Positions 28,021-39,062 of a DNA stretch of 64,000 nt are shown in pieces; positions within the stretch are counted from its first letter, which is position 1, and every line of letters starts with the position of its first letter. The stretch is taken from NCBI RefSeq assembly GCF_029714945.1, contig NZ_CP121634.1:310001-374000 (forward strand), written 5' to 3'. The stretch is from Bradyrhizobium sp. CIAT3101 (lineage in GTDB: Bacteria; Pseudomonadota; Alphaproteobacteria; Rhizobiales; Xanthobacteraceae). The position numbers were made by a program, and so were the translations under genes. The notes below the pieces were generated by a model. It saw nothing but the letters and a program-made list of their open reading frames with translations, ran no database searches and was not told where the DNA came from.

Positions 28021-28836
28021 CTACCCCGGCGACGGCACGCTGTAATTGGTGAAGTCGATCTTGAACATGCTGGGATCGAGCTTCTTGCCGGCATCGAGAT
28101 TGTAGACCGCGATCGTGGTGTCGTAGCCCTGCGGATCGGTGACGGTCCATTGCTTGAGCTGGCCGTCCTTGGCGCCGATCATCAGCAGCAGGCGGCTGGT
28201 GCCGACCAGCGCCTGCTTCTCCTCGATGGTGACGCTGATGAAGAGATCGTCGGCGGTCACGTTGACCACGTTGGTGTCCTTCATCAGGTCGATGCGGTCC
28301 GACAGCAGGAAGCGCAGCGGCGTCTGCGACAGCGGATAGACGTCCTGGGTCGCGAGCTTGCGGTCGCGCACCACCACCGAGGATCCGTCGGCGACGATGT
28401 CGATCGGGCTCGGCGGATCATATTCGAAGCGCAGCTTGCCCGGCTTCTGGATGTAGAAATCGCCCTGTGTCTTGCTGCCGTCGGGGCCGACCTGGACGAA
28501 GTTTCCGACCAGCGTCGATAGCGACGACAGGTAGGCGCTGACCTTGGCCGCCTGCGCCTTCTGCTTGTCGTCGAAGGTCTGGAAGATGCTGCTCGGCACG
28601 TTGCGGCGCGGATCGGGAATGATCGGATTCGGCGGTGTCTGCGTCGCGCCGGTGATCGACGGTCCGCCCGACGGCGGAGCCGCGTCGCGGGCCTTCGGTG
28701 CCGGCTTCGGCACGGGGACCGTCTGCGCCATCGACGCCGAGGTCACCATCGCGGCGGTGGCGAGAAGCACGGCCGCCACGCGCGCGCCGCGCGTGGCAAA
28801 AGAAGCCGCGAATCGAATGTCCGGATGTTGGGTCAA
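28021..28836 (-). CDS. LolA-like outer-membrane lipoprotein carrier
   Basis: 271 aa. Signal peptide VAAVLLATAAMVTSASMAQ, a Pro-rich linker, then a LolA-like domain with LSTLVGNFVQVGPDGSKTQGDFYIQKPGKLRFEYDPPSPIDIVADGSSVVVRD. LolA carries lipoproteins across the periplasm. I chose TTG at 28836 because AGGACG lies just upstream and the signal peptide then starts correctly. A GTG at 28935 overlapping the ftsK stop would add 33 residues with no matching feature. Directly downstream of ftsK. Confidence 0.87.
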   Translation of the reverse strand: MTQHPDIRFAASFATRGARVAAVLLATAAMVTSASMAQTVPVPKPAPKARDAAPPSGGPSITGATQTPPNPIIPDPRRNVPSSIFQTFDDKQKAQAAKVSAYLSSLSTLVGNFVQVGPDGSKTQGDFYIQKPGKLRFEYDPPSPIDIVADGSSVVVRDRKLATQDVYPLSQTPLRFLLSDRIDLMKDTNVVNVTADDLFISVTIEEKQALVGTSRLLLMIGAKDGQLKQWTVTDPQGYDTTIAVYNLDAGKKLDPSMFKIDFTNYSVPSPG

Positions 28837-28931
28837 CGCGTCGTCCTGTATGGCTGGGCGTCGTTTTAGCGTGATTTCGGGCAAAAGCAGATAACGATTT
28901 TGCGTGAAATAGGACTTTGAGGCGGCTTGCC

Positions 28932-31412
28932 TCACATATGGCTGTCTTCTTCCTCGACCAGAATCTCGCGCTTGCCGGCGTGGTTGGCGGGGCCGACGAT
29001 GCCTTCCAGTTCCATGCGCTCCATCAGCGATGCGGCGCGGTTATAGCCGATCTGCAGGCGGCGCTGGATGTAGCTGGTCGAGGCCTTGCGGTCGCGTTTG
29101 ACGATGGCAACGGCCTGCTGGAACAGGTCGCCGCCGCCATCCGCGCCCATGCCGCTGGCGTCGAACACGGCGCCACCGTCCTCGTCTTCGGTCGGCTCCT
29201 CGGCCGTAACCGCCTCGAGATATTCGGGCTGGCCCTGCGTCTTGAGGTGGCGCACCACCTTCTCGACTTCATCGTCCGAGGCGAAGGGACCGTGCACGCG
29301 GCTGATGCGGCCACCACCGGCCATGTAGAGCATGTCGCCCTGGCCGAGCAGCTGCTCGGCGCCCATCTCGCCCAGAATGGTGCGGCTGTCGATCTTCGAG
29401 GTGACCTGGAAGGCGATGCGGGTCGGGAAGTTCGCCTTGATGGTGCCGGTGATGACGTCGACCGACGGACGCTGCGTCGCGAGGATCACATGCAGGCCGG
29501 CGGCGCGCGCCATCTGCGCGAGACGTTGGACGGCGCCTTCGATGTCCTTGCCGGCGACCATCATGAGGTCGGCCATTTCGTCGACGATGATGACGATGTA
29601 GGGCAGCGGATCGAGCGAGAGCTTCTCTTCCTCGTAGATCGCCTTGCCGGTTTCCTTGTCGAAGCCGGTGTGCACGGTGCGCGTCGGCTCTTCGCCCTTG
29701 GCCTTCAATTCGCCCAGGCGCGTGTTGTAGCCGTCGATGTTGCGCACACCGAGCTTAGCCATGTTCTTGTAGCGCTCTTCCATCTCGCGCACGGCCCATT
29801 TCAGCGCGACCACCGCCTTCTTCGGATCGGTCACGACCGGGGTGAGCAGATGGGGAATGCCGTCATAGACGGAGAGTTCGAGCATCTTCGGATCGACCAT
29901 GATCAGCCGGCACTGGTCCGGGCGCAGCCGATAGACCAGGCTGAGGATCATGGTGTTGATCGCGACCGACTTGCCGGAGCCGGTGGTACCGGCGATCAGC
30001 ATGTGCGGCGTGCGCGCGAGGTCGATGATGACGGGATCGCCGCCGATGGTCTTGCCGAGGCAGAGCGGCAGCTTTGCAACCGTGTCGACGGTCTCCTTGG
30101 CGACCAGCAGCTCGCGCAGATAGACCTTTTCACGATGCGCATTCGGCAGCTCGATGCCGATGGCATTGCGGCCGGGGACGACGGCGACGCGCGCCGACAG
30201 CGCGCTCATCGAACGCGCGATGTCGTCGGCGAGCCCGATCACGCGCGACGACTTGATGCCGGGCGCAGGTTCGAGTTCGTACAGCGTGACGACCGGGCCC
30301 GGATTGGCCTTCACGATCTCGCCGCGCACGCCGAAATCCTGCAGCACGCCTTCGAGCGAACGCGAATTGGCTTCCAGCTCGGCCTTGCTGAGCGGCTGGC
30401 GATCGCCGGCCTTCGGTGCAGCGAGCACGGAGACGGAGGGAAGCTCGAACTTGTCGGAGGATTTCTTGGAAGCGGCTTTCGGCGCAGCCTTCTTGCGCGT
30501 CGCGCGCGCGGGCGCCTCTTCCTCTTCCTCCTCCTCCTCGTCTTCCTCTTCTTCTTCCTGCTCGTCCTCGTGCTCCTCGTCCTCGGACTGCGGTGAGATC
30601 GAGGGCGCGGCGCGGCCGCCGAGATTGGGTTCCTGCCGGCTGAACGAAACGGCCTTGGTCTTCGAGCCGCTCGACACCAGCGAGCGGTAGGCCGCGCCGA
30701 ACAGCCAGATCAGCCGCGCCTTGGTGCTCATCAGCGCGTGGAACAGCCAGCCCAGCGATACCGAGCCACGATCGCTCTCCTCGTCATCGAGCGGCTTGTC
30801 GTCGTCCTCGATCTCCGCGAGCTCTTCGTCATGCTCGCGGGCGCCGAGCCCGCAGGCGATCAGGAAGGTCGCAGCGAGCGCGACGAACAGGATGATTCCG
30901 AGCACCATGCGATAGATCACGCCGGGAGGCCCGAAGATCACCGCCGGCGCGCGCACCAGCGCATCGCCGACCACGCCGCCAAGCCCGGTCGGCAGCGGCC
31001 AGGCGCCACCATGCGGCCAGCAGCTGACGAAGCCCGCCGCGATCACGGTGCAGAGAATCCAGGAGCCGAGCCGCAGCGCCTCGCGGTCGAACGGGCGATG
31101 CGTCATCATCCGCCAGCCCCACACCGCGACCGTCAGGATCAGCATGATCGCGCCGAGCCCGAGGATCTGCATCGCAAGGTCGGCGCCGATGGCGCCGGCA
31201 TAGCCGAGGATGTTGTGGATCGGCCGCGAGGTCGCGTGGCTGAGGCTCGGATCCTGCACCGACCAGGTCATCAGCGCGGCGGACGCGACACCCGACAGCG
31301 TGATCAGGCCGAGGCCGGTGAGCTCGCGCACGCGCCGGCTCAGCGCCTCGCGGATCGAGGGCGGCAGATGGCCGACCAGGGGAATCACACGTTCGATTGC
31401 CGACATGCTCAT
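28932..31412 (-). CDS. ftsK: DNA translocase FtsK
   Basis: 826 aa. Four N-terminal membrane helices (to about residue 195), an unusual linker with a near-continuous Glu/Asp run around residues 273-298 followed by an Ala/Lys-rich stretch, then the RecA-like motor. Walker A is GTTGSGKS near 476, Walker [16 protein letters not shown], and [28 protein letters not shown] follows. The C-terminal gamma winged helix ends [20 protein letters not shown] and should read KOPS sequences. It couples division and terminus segregation. Leads into the LolA-like gene. Confidence 0.97.
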   Translation of the reverse strand: MSMSAIERVIPLVGHLPPSIREALSRRVRELTGLGLITLSGVASAALMTWSVQDPSLSHATSRPIHNILGYAGAIGADLAMQILGLGAIMLILTVAVWGWRMMTHRPFDREALRLGSWILCTVIAAGFVSCWPHGGAWPLPTGLGGVVGDALVRAPAVIFGPPGVIYRMVLGIILFVALAATFLIACGLGAREHDEELAEIEDDDKPLDDEESDRGSVSLGWLFHALMSTKARLIWLFGAAYRSLVSSGSKTKAVSFSRQEPNLGGRAAPSISPQSEDEEHEDEQEEEEEDEEEEEEEEAPARATRKKAAPKAASKKSSDKFELPSVSVLAAPKAGDRQPLSKAELEANSRSLEGVLQDFGVRGEIVKANPGPVVTLYELEPAPGIKSSRVIGLADDIARSMSALSARVAVVPGRNAIGIELPNAHREKVYLRELLVAKETVDTVAKLPLCLGKTIGGDPVIIDLARTPHMLIAGTTGSGKSVAINTMILSLVYRLRPDQCRLIMVDPKMLELSVYDGIPHLLTPVVTDPKKAVVALKWAVREMEERYKNMAKLGVRNIDGYNTRLGELKAKGEEPTRTVHTGFDKETGKAIYEEEKLSLDPLPYIVIIVDEMADLMMVAGKDIEGAVQRLAQMARAAGLHVILATQRPSVDVITGTIKANFPTRIAFQVTSKIDSRTILGEMGAEQLLGQGDMLYMAGGGRISRVHGPFASDDEVEKVVRHLKTQGQPEYLEAVTAEEPTEDEDGGAVFDASGMGADGGGDLFQQAVAIVKRDRKASTSYIQRRLQIGYNRAASLMERMELEGIVGPANHAGKREILVEEEDSHM

Positions 31413-31420
31413 GGGCCCGC

Positions 31421-32629
31421 CTAACCCAGAGTTTCGACCAGCCGGTGCAGCGCCTGCGCCGTGGTCTCACTATCCTGCACCAGTGCCAGGCGAATGTAGC
31501 CGGCACCGGGATTGAAGCCGTCGGGCTGACGCCGCGCCAGATAGGAACCGGGCACCACGCGCACGCCGGCTTCCTTGAAAAGCTTGAGAGTCACCGAGAC
31601 GTCGTCGCCGATCTCGGACGTATTGAGCCAGACGCAGAAGCCGGCGTCGGGCCGGCGATAGCCGTAACGATTGCCGATGATCTGGTCGGCGAGATCGAAC
31701 TTGATCCGGTACAGCCGGCGGTTCTCCTCGACATGGGCCTCGTCGCCATAGGCAACGGTCGCGACATGCTGGAGCGGCACCGGCACCTGCGGCGCTGCGA
31801 TGTTGCGCAGCTCCAGGAACATGCCGATGAGCTTCTTGTCGCCGGCGGCGAAGCCGACGCGCAGGCCCGGCAGGTTGGAGCGCTTCGACAGCGACTGGAA
31901 CGCAGCCACGCGGGTGAAATCGGGGCCCGCGCATTCAAGCGCGCTGCCCGGTGCCTCGCGGGTGTAGATCTCGGAGTAGCACTCGTCGCTCAGGATCACG
32001 AAGTTATGGCGATCGGCGAGGCTCTTCAGGCGCGTGAAATAATCGCGCGATGCGACCGAGCCCTGCGGATTGGCGGGCGACGCCAGATAGAACGCCACCG
32101 TGCGCGCGAGGGTCGCTTCGTCGATGGCGTCGAGATCGGGCAGGAACCCGTTGTCGAGCGTCGTCGGCAGATAGACCGACTCGCAGGCCGCGGCGCCGGC
32201 GCCGGCGCCATAGACCGGATAGAACGGGTTCGGCATCAGGATGGCGGGCTTGCCGGGCTTCGGCCCGACATAGCGCGCTGCCGCGATCGCGGCGAGGAAC
32301 AGCCCCTCTCGGCTGCCATTGAGCACGAGAATCTCGGCCTTGGGGTCGAGCGGCCGCGGCAGCTTGAAGCGCGACGACAGCCAGGCGCTCGCTGCCTGGC
32401 GGAATGGCTCGGTGCCCTGGTTCATCGGGTAACGGCCGAAATCGGCGATATGCTTGGCCAGCACCGGACCGACGAAATCGGGCACCGGATGCTGCGGTTC
32501 GCCGACTGCGAGCGAAATCAAGGGTTTACCGGGCTGATGCGGCGCCAACAGCTCGTTCAGCCGGACAAAGGGCGAGCGTTCGGTGTCGGAGCTTCCACTG
32601 GCCTGCGGCGCACGGGATGAAGCGGTCAT
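31421..32629 (-). CDS. Class I/II PLP aminotransferase (DapC-like)
   Basis: 402 aa. Fold-type I features: [85 protein letters not shown] and the PLP lysine in [17 protein letters not shown]. Close in style to succinyl-diaminopimelate aminotransferases annotated in rhizobia (lysine/peptidoglycan precursor synthesis), but substrate cannot be fixed by eye. Eight bases upstream of ftsK, so in the same transcript. ATGs at 32629 and 32635 are equivalent. Confidence 0.88.
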   Translation of the reverse strand: MTASSRAPQASGSSDTERSPFVRLNELLAPHQPGKPLISLAVGEPQHPVPDFVGPVLAKHIADFGRYPMNQGTEPFRQAASAWLSSRFKLPRPLDPKAEILVLNGSREGLFLAAIAAARYVGPKPGKPAILMPNPFYPVYGAGAGAAACESVYLPTTLDNGFLPDLDAIDEATLARTVAFYLASPANPQGSVASRDYFTRLKSLADRHNFVILSDECYSEIYTREAPGSALECAGPDFTRVAAFQSLSKRSNLPGLRVGFAAGDKKLIGMFLELRNIAAPQVPVPLQHVATVAYGDEAHVEENRRLYRIKFDLADQIIGNRYGYRRPDAGFCVWLNTSEIGDDVSVTLKLFKEAGVRVVPGSYLARRQPDGFNPGAGYIRLALVQDSETTAQALHRLVETLG

Positions 32630-32877
32630 GACCATTCTGGGCGCCAGTACTCTCGGAACGGCCGGTCGCGCGCAGGCGCCGGCGGGAAAGCGGTTCAGTT
32701 CACCATAGATAGGGCGAGGTTAAGACGCGATTAACCATCGGTCGGCCGACCCGTCCAGAGCGGGAATAATGAGGCCGGATAACAACGGGATGCATGGCTT
32801 ATACGCGTCGCCGCGGCGCGATCGCGTCGATGACGCAATCGCCGCCGCGGTGTTGATCCGCCGACAGGCGGTGCCGG

Positions 32878-33282
32878 TCAGTGTGCCGGCAGCTTCTCGA
32901 AGGTCGCCATGCCCGCGGGGATCGCGTGGAACTCCTGCTTGTCGCAGGTGTAGATCGCCATCTGCGGATGGAACTGTTTGGGTTCGTCCAGCGTGCCGAC
33001 CTTGAGGATGGCCGCCGGCAGTCCCGGAACCTTGGTCACCAGATGGGTGCCGCATTCGGCGCAGAATTCACGGGTGACCGCGCGCTCGAGGTCCTTGCGG
33101 GTGAATTGCTTCGGTTGGCCGGTGATGTAGCTGAAGCCTGCCGCCGGCATGGCGATGAAGGTGTTGGGCGCGCCGCCCGAAATGTACTGGCACTCGCGGC
33201 AGTGACATTGGGCCTGCATCATCGGATCGCCCTCGGCCACGTAGCGCACTTCGCCGCAATAGCATCCGCCTTCCAAACGCAT
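32878..33282 (-). CDS. GFA-family (glutathione-dependent formaldehyde-activating-like) zinc protein
   Basis: 134 aa. Cys positions typical of the Mss4-like/GFA fold: EGGCYCGEVRY at the N-terminus, QAQCHCRECQYISGGAPNTFIAMP, then REFCAECGTHLVTKVPGLP and CDKQEF. Only the founding members act on formaldehyde-glutathione adducts; the role of this one is open. It is separated from amtB upstream by a strong terminator, and the 240 bases downstream to the aminotransferase are without a gene. Confidence 0.9.
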   Translation of the reverse strand: MRLEGGCYCGEVRYVAEGDPMMQAQCHCRECQYISGGAPNTFIAMPAAGFSYITGQPKQFTRKDLERAVTREFCAECGTHLVTKVPGLPAAILKVGTLDEPKQFHPQMAIYTCDKQEFHAIPAGMATFEKLPAH

Positions 33283-33384
33283 GACGACCTCCCGTTTTGT
33301 TGTTCGTTGTGGTCGTTATTTCTGCGCCGGCTACCTGGAATGGCAATCTTTTTCTGCTTCGCGCGGGTCAAAAAGAATCCCGCC

Positions 33385-33420
33385 AAAAAGAAAGGGGCTC
33401 CAACTTGCGCTGGAGCCCCT
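33385..33420 (-). terminator. Intrinsic terminator of the amtB-glnK unit
   Basis: Ten-pair perfect stem AGGGGCTCCA/TGGAGCCCCT (33393-33402 and 33411-33420) with an eight-base loop. On the minus strand it is followed by TTTCTTTTT. It ends the leftward glnK-amtB transcript 86 bases after the amtB stop. Confidence 0.92.
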
Positions 33421-33505
33421 CAACGGTCGGGGCATTGCCGGGTATGTGCCCAAACCGTAGTTGTGGACGCGATCCCCGAGGAGAGATCGCGTCCGGGAGG
33501 AGAGG

Positions 33506-34954
33506 TTACATGTTGTAGGCGCGCTCGGTGTGGTCGGTGATGTCGAGGCCTTCACGCTCGCTCTCGACATTGGCGCGGAGGCCAACGATCACATCGACGA
33601 CCTTGTAGAGGATCGCCGAACCGATGCCCGACCACACCAGCGTGGTGCAGACGGCTTCGATCTGGGAGATCATCTGCGCGGCGAAGTCGTAATCGGCAAC
33701 CTTGGGCGGGATCGCGGTGTAGTCGATGATGCCCGCACCACCGAGAGCCGGATTGACCAGGATGCCGGTGCCGAGTGCGCCGACGATGCCGCCGATGCAG
33801 TGCACGCCGAAGACGTCGAGCGAGTCATCGTAGCCGAGCGCGTTCTTCACGACGGTGCAGAAGAACAGGCAGACCACGCCGACCACGAGGCCGAGGACGA
33901 TCGCACCCATCACGCCGGAGAAGCCGGCGGCAGGGGTGACGGCCACGAGGCCCGCGACAGCGCCGGAGATGACGCCGAGCACCGACGGATGACCCTTCAC
34001 GATCCACTCCGCGAACATCCACGACAGCGCGGCGGCTGCGGTGGCGACGAAGGAGTTGGTCATGGCGAGGGCAGCGCCGCCGTTGGCTTCGAGGTTGGAG
34101 CCGGCGTTGAAGCCGAACCAGCCGACCCAGAGCAGCGAGGCGCCGATCATCGACATGGTCAGCGAGTGCGGAGCCATCAGCTCCTTGCCGTAGCCGGTGC
34201 GCTTGCCGATCAGCAGAGCGCCGACGAGACCTGCGATGCCGGCGTTGATGTGCACCACGGTGCCGCCAGCGAAGTCGATCGCGCCCTTCTTGAAGATCCA
34301 GCCGGCGTCGGCGTTGATCTCGTCGAGCTTGGCCTGAGCCGCGGTCTTCGCAGCCGCGTCACCCGCAGCGGCCAGAGCCTTGGCAGCGTCCTGGATCGCG
34401 TCCGGGCCGGGCCAGTACCAGACCATGTGCGCGATCGGGAAGTAGATCAGCGTGACCCAGAGCGGGATGAACAGGGCGATCGCCGAGAACTTCATGCGCT
34501 CGGCGAAGGCGCCGACGATGAGGGCGGGCGTGATCGCCGCGAAGGTCATCTGGAAGCACACATAGACGAGCTCCGAGATGTTGGCGTCGACCGAGAAGGT
34601 CGCGGCCTTCGAGTCGGTGGTGACGCCCATCATGAAGGCCTTGGAGAAGCCGCCGATGAAGTCGGAACCGCCGGTGAAGGCGAGGCTGTAGCCGTACACG
34701 GCCCAGATCACGGTGACGACGCAGACGGTGTAGAACACCTGCATCAGGACCGAGAGCATGTTCTTGGAACGAACGAGGCCGCCGTAGAACAGCGCGAGAC
34801 CCGGGATCGTCATCAACAGCACGAGCACTGTCGATGTCAGCATCCAGGCGTTATCTCCCTTGTTGACCGTTGGCTCGGCATAGGCCGCGGTCGCAGCGAA
34901 CAGGCCGACTGCGAGAGCCGCCAATCCCGCGCCATAGGGACGCTTAAACGTCAT
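33506..34954 (-). CDS. amtB: Ammonium transporter AmtB (copy 1)
   Basis: 482 aa. Signal-like N-terminus ending ATAAYAEPTVNKGD, then AWMLTSTVLVLLMTIPGLALFYGGLVRSKN and 11 membrane helices. Pore-lining twin histidines lie in IAHMVWYWPGPD and DVFGVHCIGGIVGALGTG. An Ala-rich loop around 210-235 is longer than in copy 2. ATG at 34954 has CAGGAG upstream. Preceded by glnK (38-base gap), the standard pairing in which GlnK blocks the channel when nitrogen is sufficient. Confidence 0.96.
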   Translation of the reverse strand: MTFKRPYGAGLAALAVGLFAATAAYAEPTVNKGDNAWMLTSTVLVLLMTIPGLALFYGGLVRSKNMLSVLMQVFYTVCVVTVIWAVYGYSLAFTGGSDFIGGFSKAFMMGVTTDSKAATFSVDANISELVYVCFQMTFAAITPALIVGAFAERMKFSAIALFIPLWVTLIYFPIAHMVWYWPGPDAIQDAAKALAAAGDAAAKTAAQAKLDEINADAGWIFKKGAIDFAGGTVVHINAGIAGLVGALLIGKRTGYGKELMAPHSLTMSMIGASLLWVGWFGFNAGSNLEANGGAALAMTNSFVATAAAALSWMFAEWIVKGHPSVLGVISGAVAGLVAVTPAAGFSGVMGAIVLGLVVGVVCLFFCTVVKNALGYDDSLDVFGVHCIGGIVGALGTGILVNPALGGAGIIDYTAIPPKVADYDFAAQMISQIEAVCTTLVWSGIGSAILYKVVDVIVGLRANVESEREGLDITDHTERAYNM

Positions 34955-34992
34955 TTCATTTACTCCTGATTGGATTTTGGTTGAGCGCGAAA

Positions 34993-35736
<744 letters not shown>

Positions 35737-36339
35737 TCAGGCGGCCTCGCGCTCGGCAAAGACCCGGTCGACCAATCCCCACTCCACCCCTTGCTGGGCG
35801 GTCATGAAATGGTCGCGGTCGAGCGTCCGCTCCACCTCTTCCTCGGTACGCCCGCAGTGCTGGGCATAGAGCCGGGTGATGCGCCGCTTGGTCTCCTGCA
35901 TTTCGTTGGCATGGATCAGGATGTCGGACGCCTGGCCCTGGAAGCCGCCGAGCGGCTGATGCACGTGCAGGCTCGCATTGGGCAGCGCGGCGCGGTGACC
36001 GGGCTCGCCGGCCATCAGCAGGAACGACCCCATCGAGCGCGCGGTGCCCATGCACAGCGTATGAACCGGCGCCTTGATGAACTGCATGGTGTCGTACATG
36101 GCGAGCCCGGAGGTGACCACGCCGCCATAGGAGTTGATGTAGAGATTGATCGGCCGGTTCGGATTCTCCGCCTCCAGGAACAGCATCTGCGCGCATACGA
36201 GGCCCGACATCGCATCATTGACCTCGCCGTTGAGGAAGATGATGCGCTCGCGCAGGAGCCGCGAATAGATGTCGAAGGATCGTTCGCCGCGCGCGGATTG
36301 TTCGACGACCATAGGGACGAGCTGAAGCATGTCGCGCAT
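35737..36339 (-). CDS. clpP: ClpP-family serine protease subunit
   Basis: 200 aa. Catalytic triad residues are visible: Ser in [14 protein letters not shown], His in [12 protein letters not shown] and Asp in [33 protein letters not shown] and [12 protein letters not shown] are family motifs. The N-terminus and the TARS variant differ from the housekeeping form beside clpX, so this is probably an extra ClpP paralogue; no clpX or clpA is here. ATG 36339 has GGAGG upstream. Third gene after arsR and the SRPBCC gene, 42-base gap. Confidence 0.92.
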   Translation of the reverse strand: MRDMLQLVPMVVEQSARGERSFDIYSRLLRERIIFLNGEVNDAMSGLVCAQMLFLEAENPNRPINLYINSYGGVVTSGLAMYDTMQFIKAPVHTLCMGTARSMGSFLLMAGEPGHRAALPNASLHVHQPLGGFQGQASDILIHANEMQETKRRITRLYAQHCGRTEEEVERTLDRDHFMTAQQGVEWGLVDRVFAEREAA

Positions 36340-36381
36340 CGGCGACCTCCATGTCTGCAGGTGATGAAGTCTTAGTTGGTG

Positions 36382-36732
36382 TCAGGCAGCCGCGCGCATC
36401 AGGCAGCAATTGCTGTTGGCTGCTCGCGGGAGCGTGACCTCGCAGGCTTGCTGGATGATCCGGAAGCGCGTGCCGCCGTCCTCGTTCGGCTCGATCCGGA
36501 AGATGACGTGGCTCTCGCGAAACGGCGGTTCTGAATCGCGCAGCCGGTAGCGCACCTCTTCGCCTGTGATCGTTGATTCCGGCTCGGCGCCCGCAAGGTC
36601 GCAATCCGGCAGCCAGCGCTCGCGCAGGGCCGGAATGGTCACGGCGCGCCAGACCTTTGCCGGCGGCGCATCGAATTCATATTCGAGCACCAGCTTTGCA
36701 TCGGGACGATCAGTTTCGACTGCGTCGCTCAT
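36382..36732 (-). CDS. SRPBCC/AHSA1-domain protein
   Basis: 116 aa, a single START/Bet v1-like fold: LVLEYEFDAPPAKVWRAVTIPALRERWLPDC, then EVRYRLRDSEPPFRESHVIFRIEPNEDGGTRFRI. This is somewhat short at the C-terminus for the family. Small SRPBCC proteins bind hydrophobic ligands and are very often encoded next to an ArsR regulator, as here. Its ATG overlaps the arsR stop in an ATGA. Confidence 0.88.
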   Translation of the reverse strand: MSDAVETDRPDAKLVLEYEFDAPPAKVWRAVTIPALRERWLPDCDLAGAEPESTITGEEVRYRLRDSEPPFRESHVIFRIEPNEDGGTRFRIIQQACEVTLPRAANSNCCLMRAAA

Positions 36733-37043
36733 TGATCCATATCCTTCAGGAGGTCAGCGAGTGCTTCCATGCGCTTCGGCCAATAGGCGCGGTAGCGCGC
36801 AAGCCATGCCCCGATCGCCACGATTCCGTCGGGGTCGACTTCGTAATTCACAAAGCGGCCCTGCCGCTGCTCGCGCACGAGCCCTGCCGCGCGCAGCACC
36901 GAAAGATGCTGCGACATCGCCGGCTGGCTGATCTCCAAACCGTCGCGCAAGGCGCTGGCGTTCAGGCTTCCGCCGGCGAGCTTCTCAAAGACCTTGCGCC
37001 GCGTCGGGTCCGCCAGCGCCTTGAAGATGTCCGCTTCGATCAT
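36729..37043 (-). CDS. ArsR-family transcriptional regulator
   Basis: 104 aa winged-helix repressor: DIFKALADPTRRKVFEKLAGGSLNASALRDGLEISQPAMSQHLSVLRAAGLVREQRQGRFVNYEVDP. The metal-binding ELCVCDL box of classical ArsR is missing, so it likely senses something other than arsenite. This matches the subgroup paired with SRPBCC proteins. First gene of arsR-SRPBCC-clpP, with a perfect palindrome directly before the start. Confidence 0.93.
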   Translation of the reverse strand: MIEADIFKALADPTRRKVFEKLAGGSLNASALRDGLEISQPAMSQHLSVLRAAGLVREQRQGRFVNYEVDPDGIVAIGAWLARYRAYWPKRMEALADLLKDMDQ

Positions 37044-37047
37044 GCCG

Positions 37048-37071
37048 ACACATAAGCACGTGCTTATGTGT
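37048..37071. promoter_or_regulatory. 24-base perfect palindrome, probable ArsR operator
   Basis: Half site ACACATAAGCAC followed immediately by its exact reverse complement. It ends four bases before the arsR ATG, so bound repressor would cover the ribosome binding site region and the start of the transcript. Confidence 0.8.
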
Positions 37072-37098
37072 TGCGCAAGCCCTTCCTGACAGTCCCGC

Positions 37099-38400
37099 TT
37101 ACTGGAGCGCTTCGCCGTGTTGCGAGATATCGAGTCCCTCGAGCTCGTGCTCGCGCGACACGCGCAAGGGCACGAACAGGCCGACCAGCTTGAGCAGGAT
37201 GAAGCTCACCCCCGCCGACCAGACGAAAGTGACGGCGACGCCGTAGAGCTGGATCAGCAATTGCTGCGGATGACCCTCGAGCAGGCCGGCGGTGCCGCCG
37301 ATTGCGCTGGTCGCGAACACGCCGGCGAGCAGCGTGCCGGTCAGTCCGCCGATGCCGTGCACGCCGAACACGTCGAGCGAATCGTCGTAGTTGAAGCGGT
37401 GCTTCAGCCAGGTGCAGGCCCAGTAGCAAATCCCGCCTGCGGCGATGCCGATGACGATGCCGTGCCACGGCGCGACGAAGCCGGACGCCGGCGTGATGGT
37501 GCCGAGGCCAGCGACCGCGCCCGAGATCATGCCGAGCACGGACGGCTTGCGCCGCGTCGACCATTCGATCGCGCCCCAGGTCAACGCGCCGGAGCAGGCC
37601 GCCAGATGCGTTGCGATGATCGCCATCACCGCGCGCGAATTGGCTGCTCCCGCCGAGCCGCCGTTGAAGCCGAACCAGCCGACCCACAGCAGGCCGGTGC
37701 CCATCACCGCGAGCGAGAGATCGAACGGCGAGAGATTTTCAGTGCCGTAGCCGTGACGCCGCCCCATCACCTTCGCAGCGACGAGGCCACCGGTGCCGGC
37801 CGACAGATGCACGACGAGACCGCCGGCGAAATCCAGCACGCCCATGCTGTTGAGGAAGCCGCCGCCCCACACCCAATGCGCCAGCGGAATGTAGACGAAG
37901 ATGAACCAGGCGACGGAGAACAGCAGATAGGCGGAGAACCGCATCCGGTCGGCGACGGAGCCCGCGACCAGCGCCACCGTGATGATCGCAAACGTCATCT
38001 GGTAGAGCATGAACAGCGCTTCCGGGATCGTCTTCGCCGCCGGGTTGACGCTGTCCATGGTCATGCCGGCGAGAAACCAGCGGTCGAGCGAACCGAGCCA
38101 CGGGCCGTCGCCGACGAAGCACAGCGAATAGCCGAACGCGACCCAGAGAATGGAGATGATCGTCACCGCGGCGAGGCTCTGCGCCATGGTCGCGAGCACG
38201 TTCTTCTTGCGGACCATGCCGGAATAGAACAGCGCGAGCCCCGGGATCGTCATCATCAGCACCAGCGCGGTGGCGACGATCATCCAGGCGGTGTCGGCGG
38301 TGTTGATCTCGCCCGTCGCGGCGCGCGCCGGCGAAGCCATGACCAACGCAAATCCGATCGGCGCAGCCACAGCGGCTACGCGGCGCAACAATCCCGCCAT
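37099..38400 (-). CDS. amtB: Ammonium transporter AmtB (copy 2)
   Basis: 433 aa. Signal peptide ending ASPARAATGEI, then AWMIVATALVLMMTIPGLALFYSGMVRKKN and 11 helices. Pore histidines are in LAHWVWGGGFLNSMG and DVFGVHGIGGLTGTLLAG. It lacks the extended Ala-rich loop of copy 1. Preceded by its own glnK with a 78-base gap. The leftward reading ends 27 bases before the palindrome of the arsR unit. Confidence 0.95.
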   Translation of the reverse strand: MAGLLRRVAAVAAPIGFALVMASPARAATGEINTADTAWMIVATALVLMMTIPGLALFYSGMVRKKNVLATMAQSLAAVTIISILWVAFGYSLCFVGDGPWLGSLDRWFLAGMTMDSVNPAAKTIPEALFMLYQMTFAIITVALVAGSVADRMRFSAYLLFSVAWFIFVYIPLAHWVWGGGFLNSMGVLDFAGGLVVHLSAGTGGLVAAKVMGRRHGYGTENLSPFDLSLAVMGTGLLWVGWFGFNGGSAGAANSRAVMAIIATHLAACSGALTWGAIEWSTRRKPSVLGMISGAVAGLGTITPASGFVAPWHGIVIGIAAGGICYWACTWLKHRFNYDDSLDVFGVHGIGGLTGTLLAGVFATSAIGGTAGLLEGHPQQLLIQLYGVAVTFVWSAGVSFILLKLVGLFVPLRVSREHELEGLDISQHGEALQ

Positions 38401-38478
38401 GTCATTTCCCCCGGCATCAATTGGCGTCGCACGCTATGGCGTCGTTGCCCGGTGCGATCGAAGAAGGCGTGTATTTAT

Positions 38479-39060
<582 letters not shown>

Positions 39061-39062
39061 TC

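Noticed and set aside
28917..30596. Long open frame antisense to ftsK (also similar ones across leuS, mltA and mnmG)
   Set aside because: High-GC codon bias makes long antisense frames; translations are Arg/Ala/Asp-rich, lack motifs and ribosome binding sites, and oppose clearly conserved genes.
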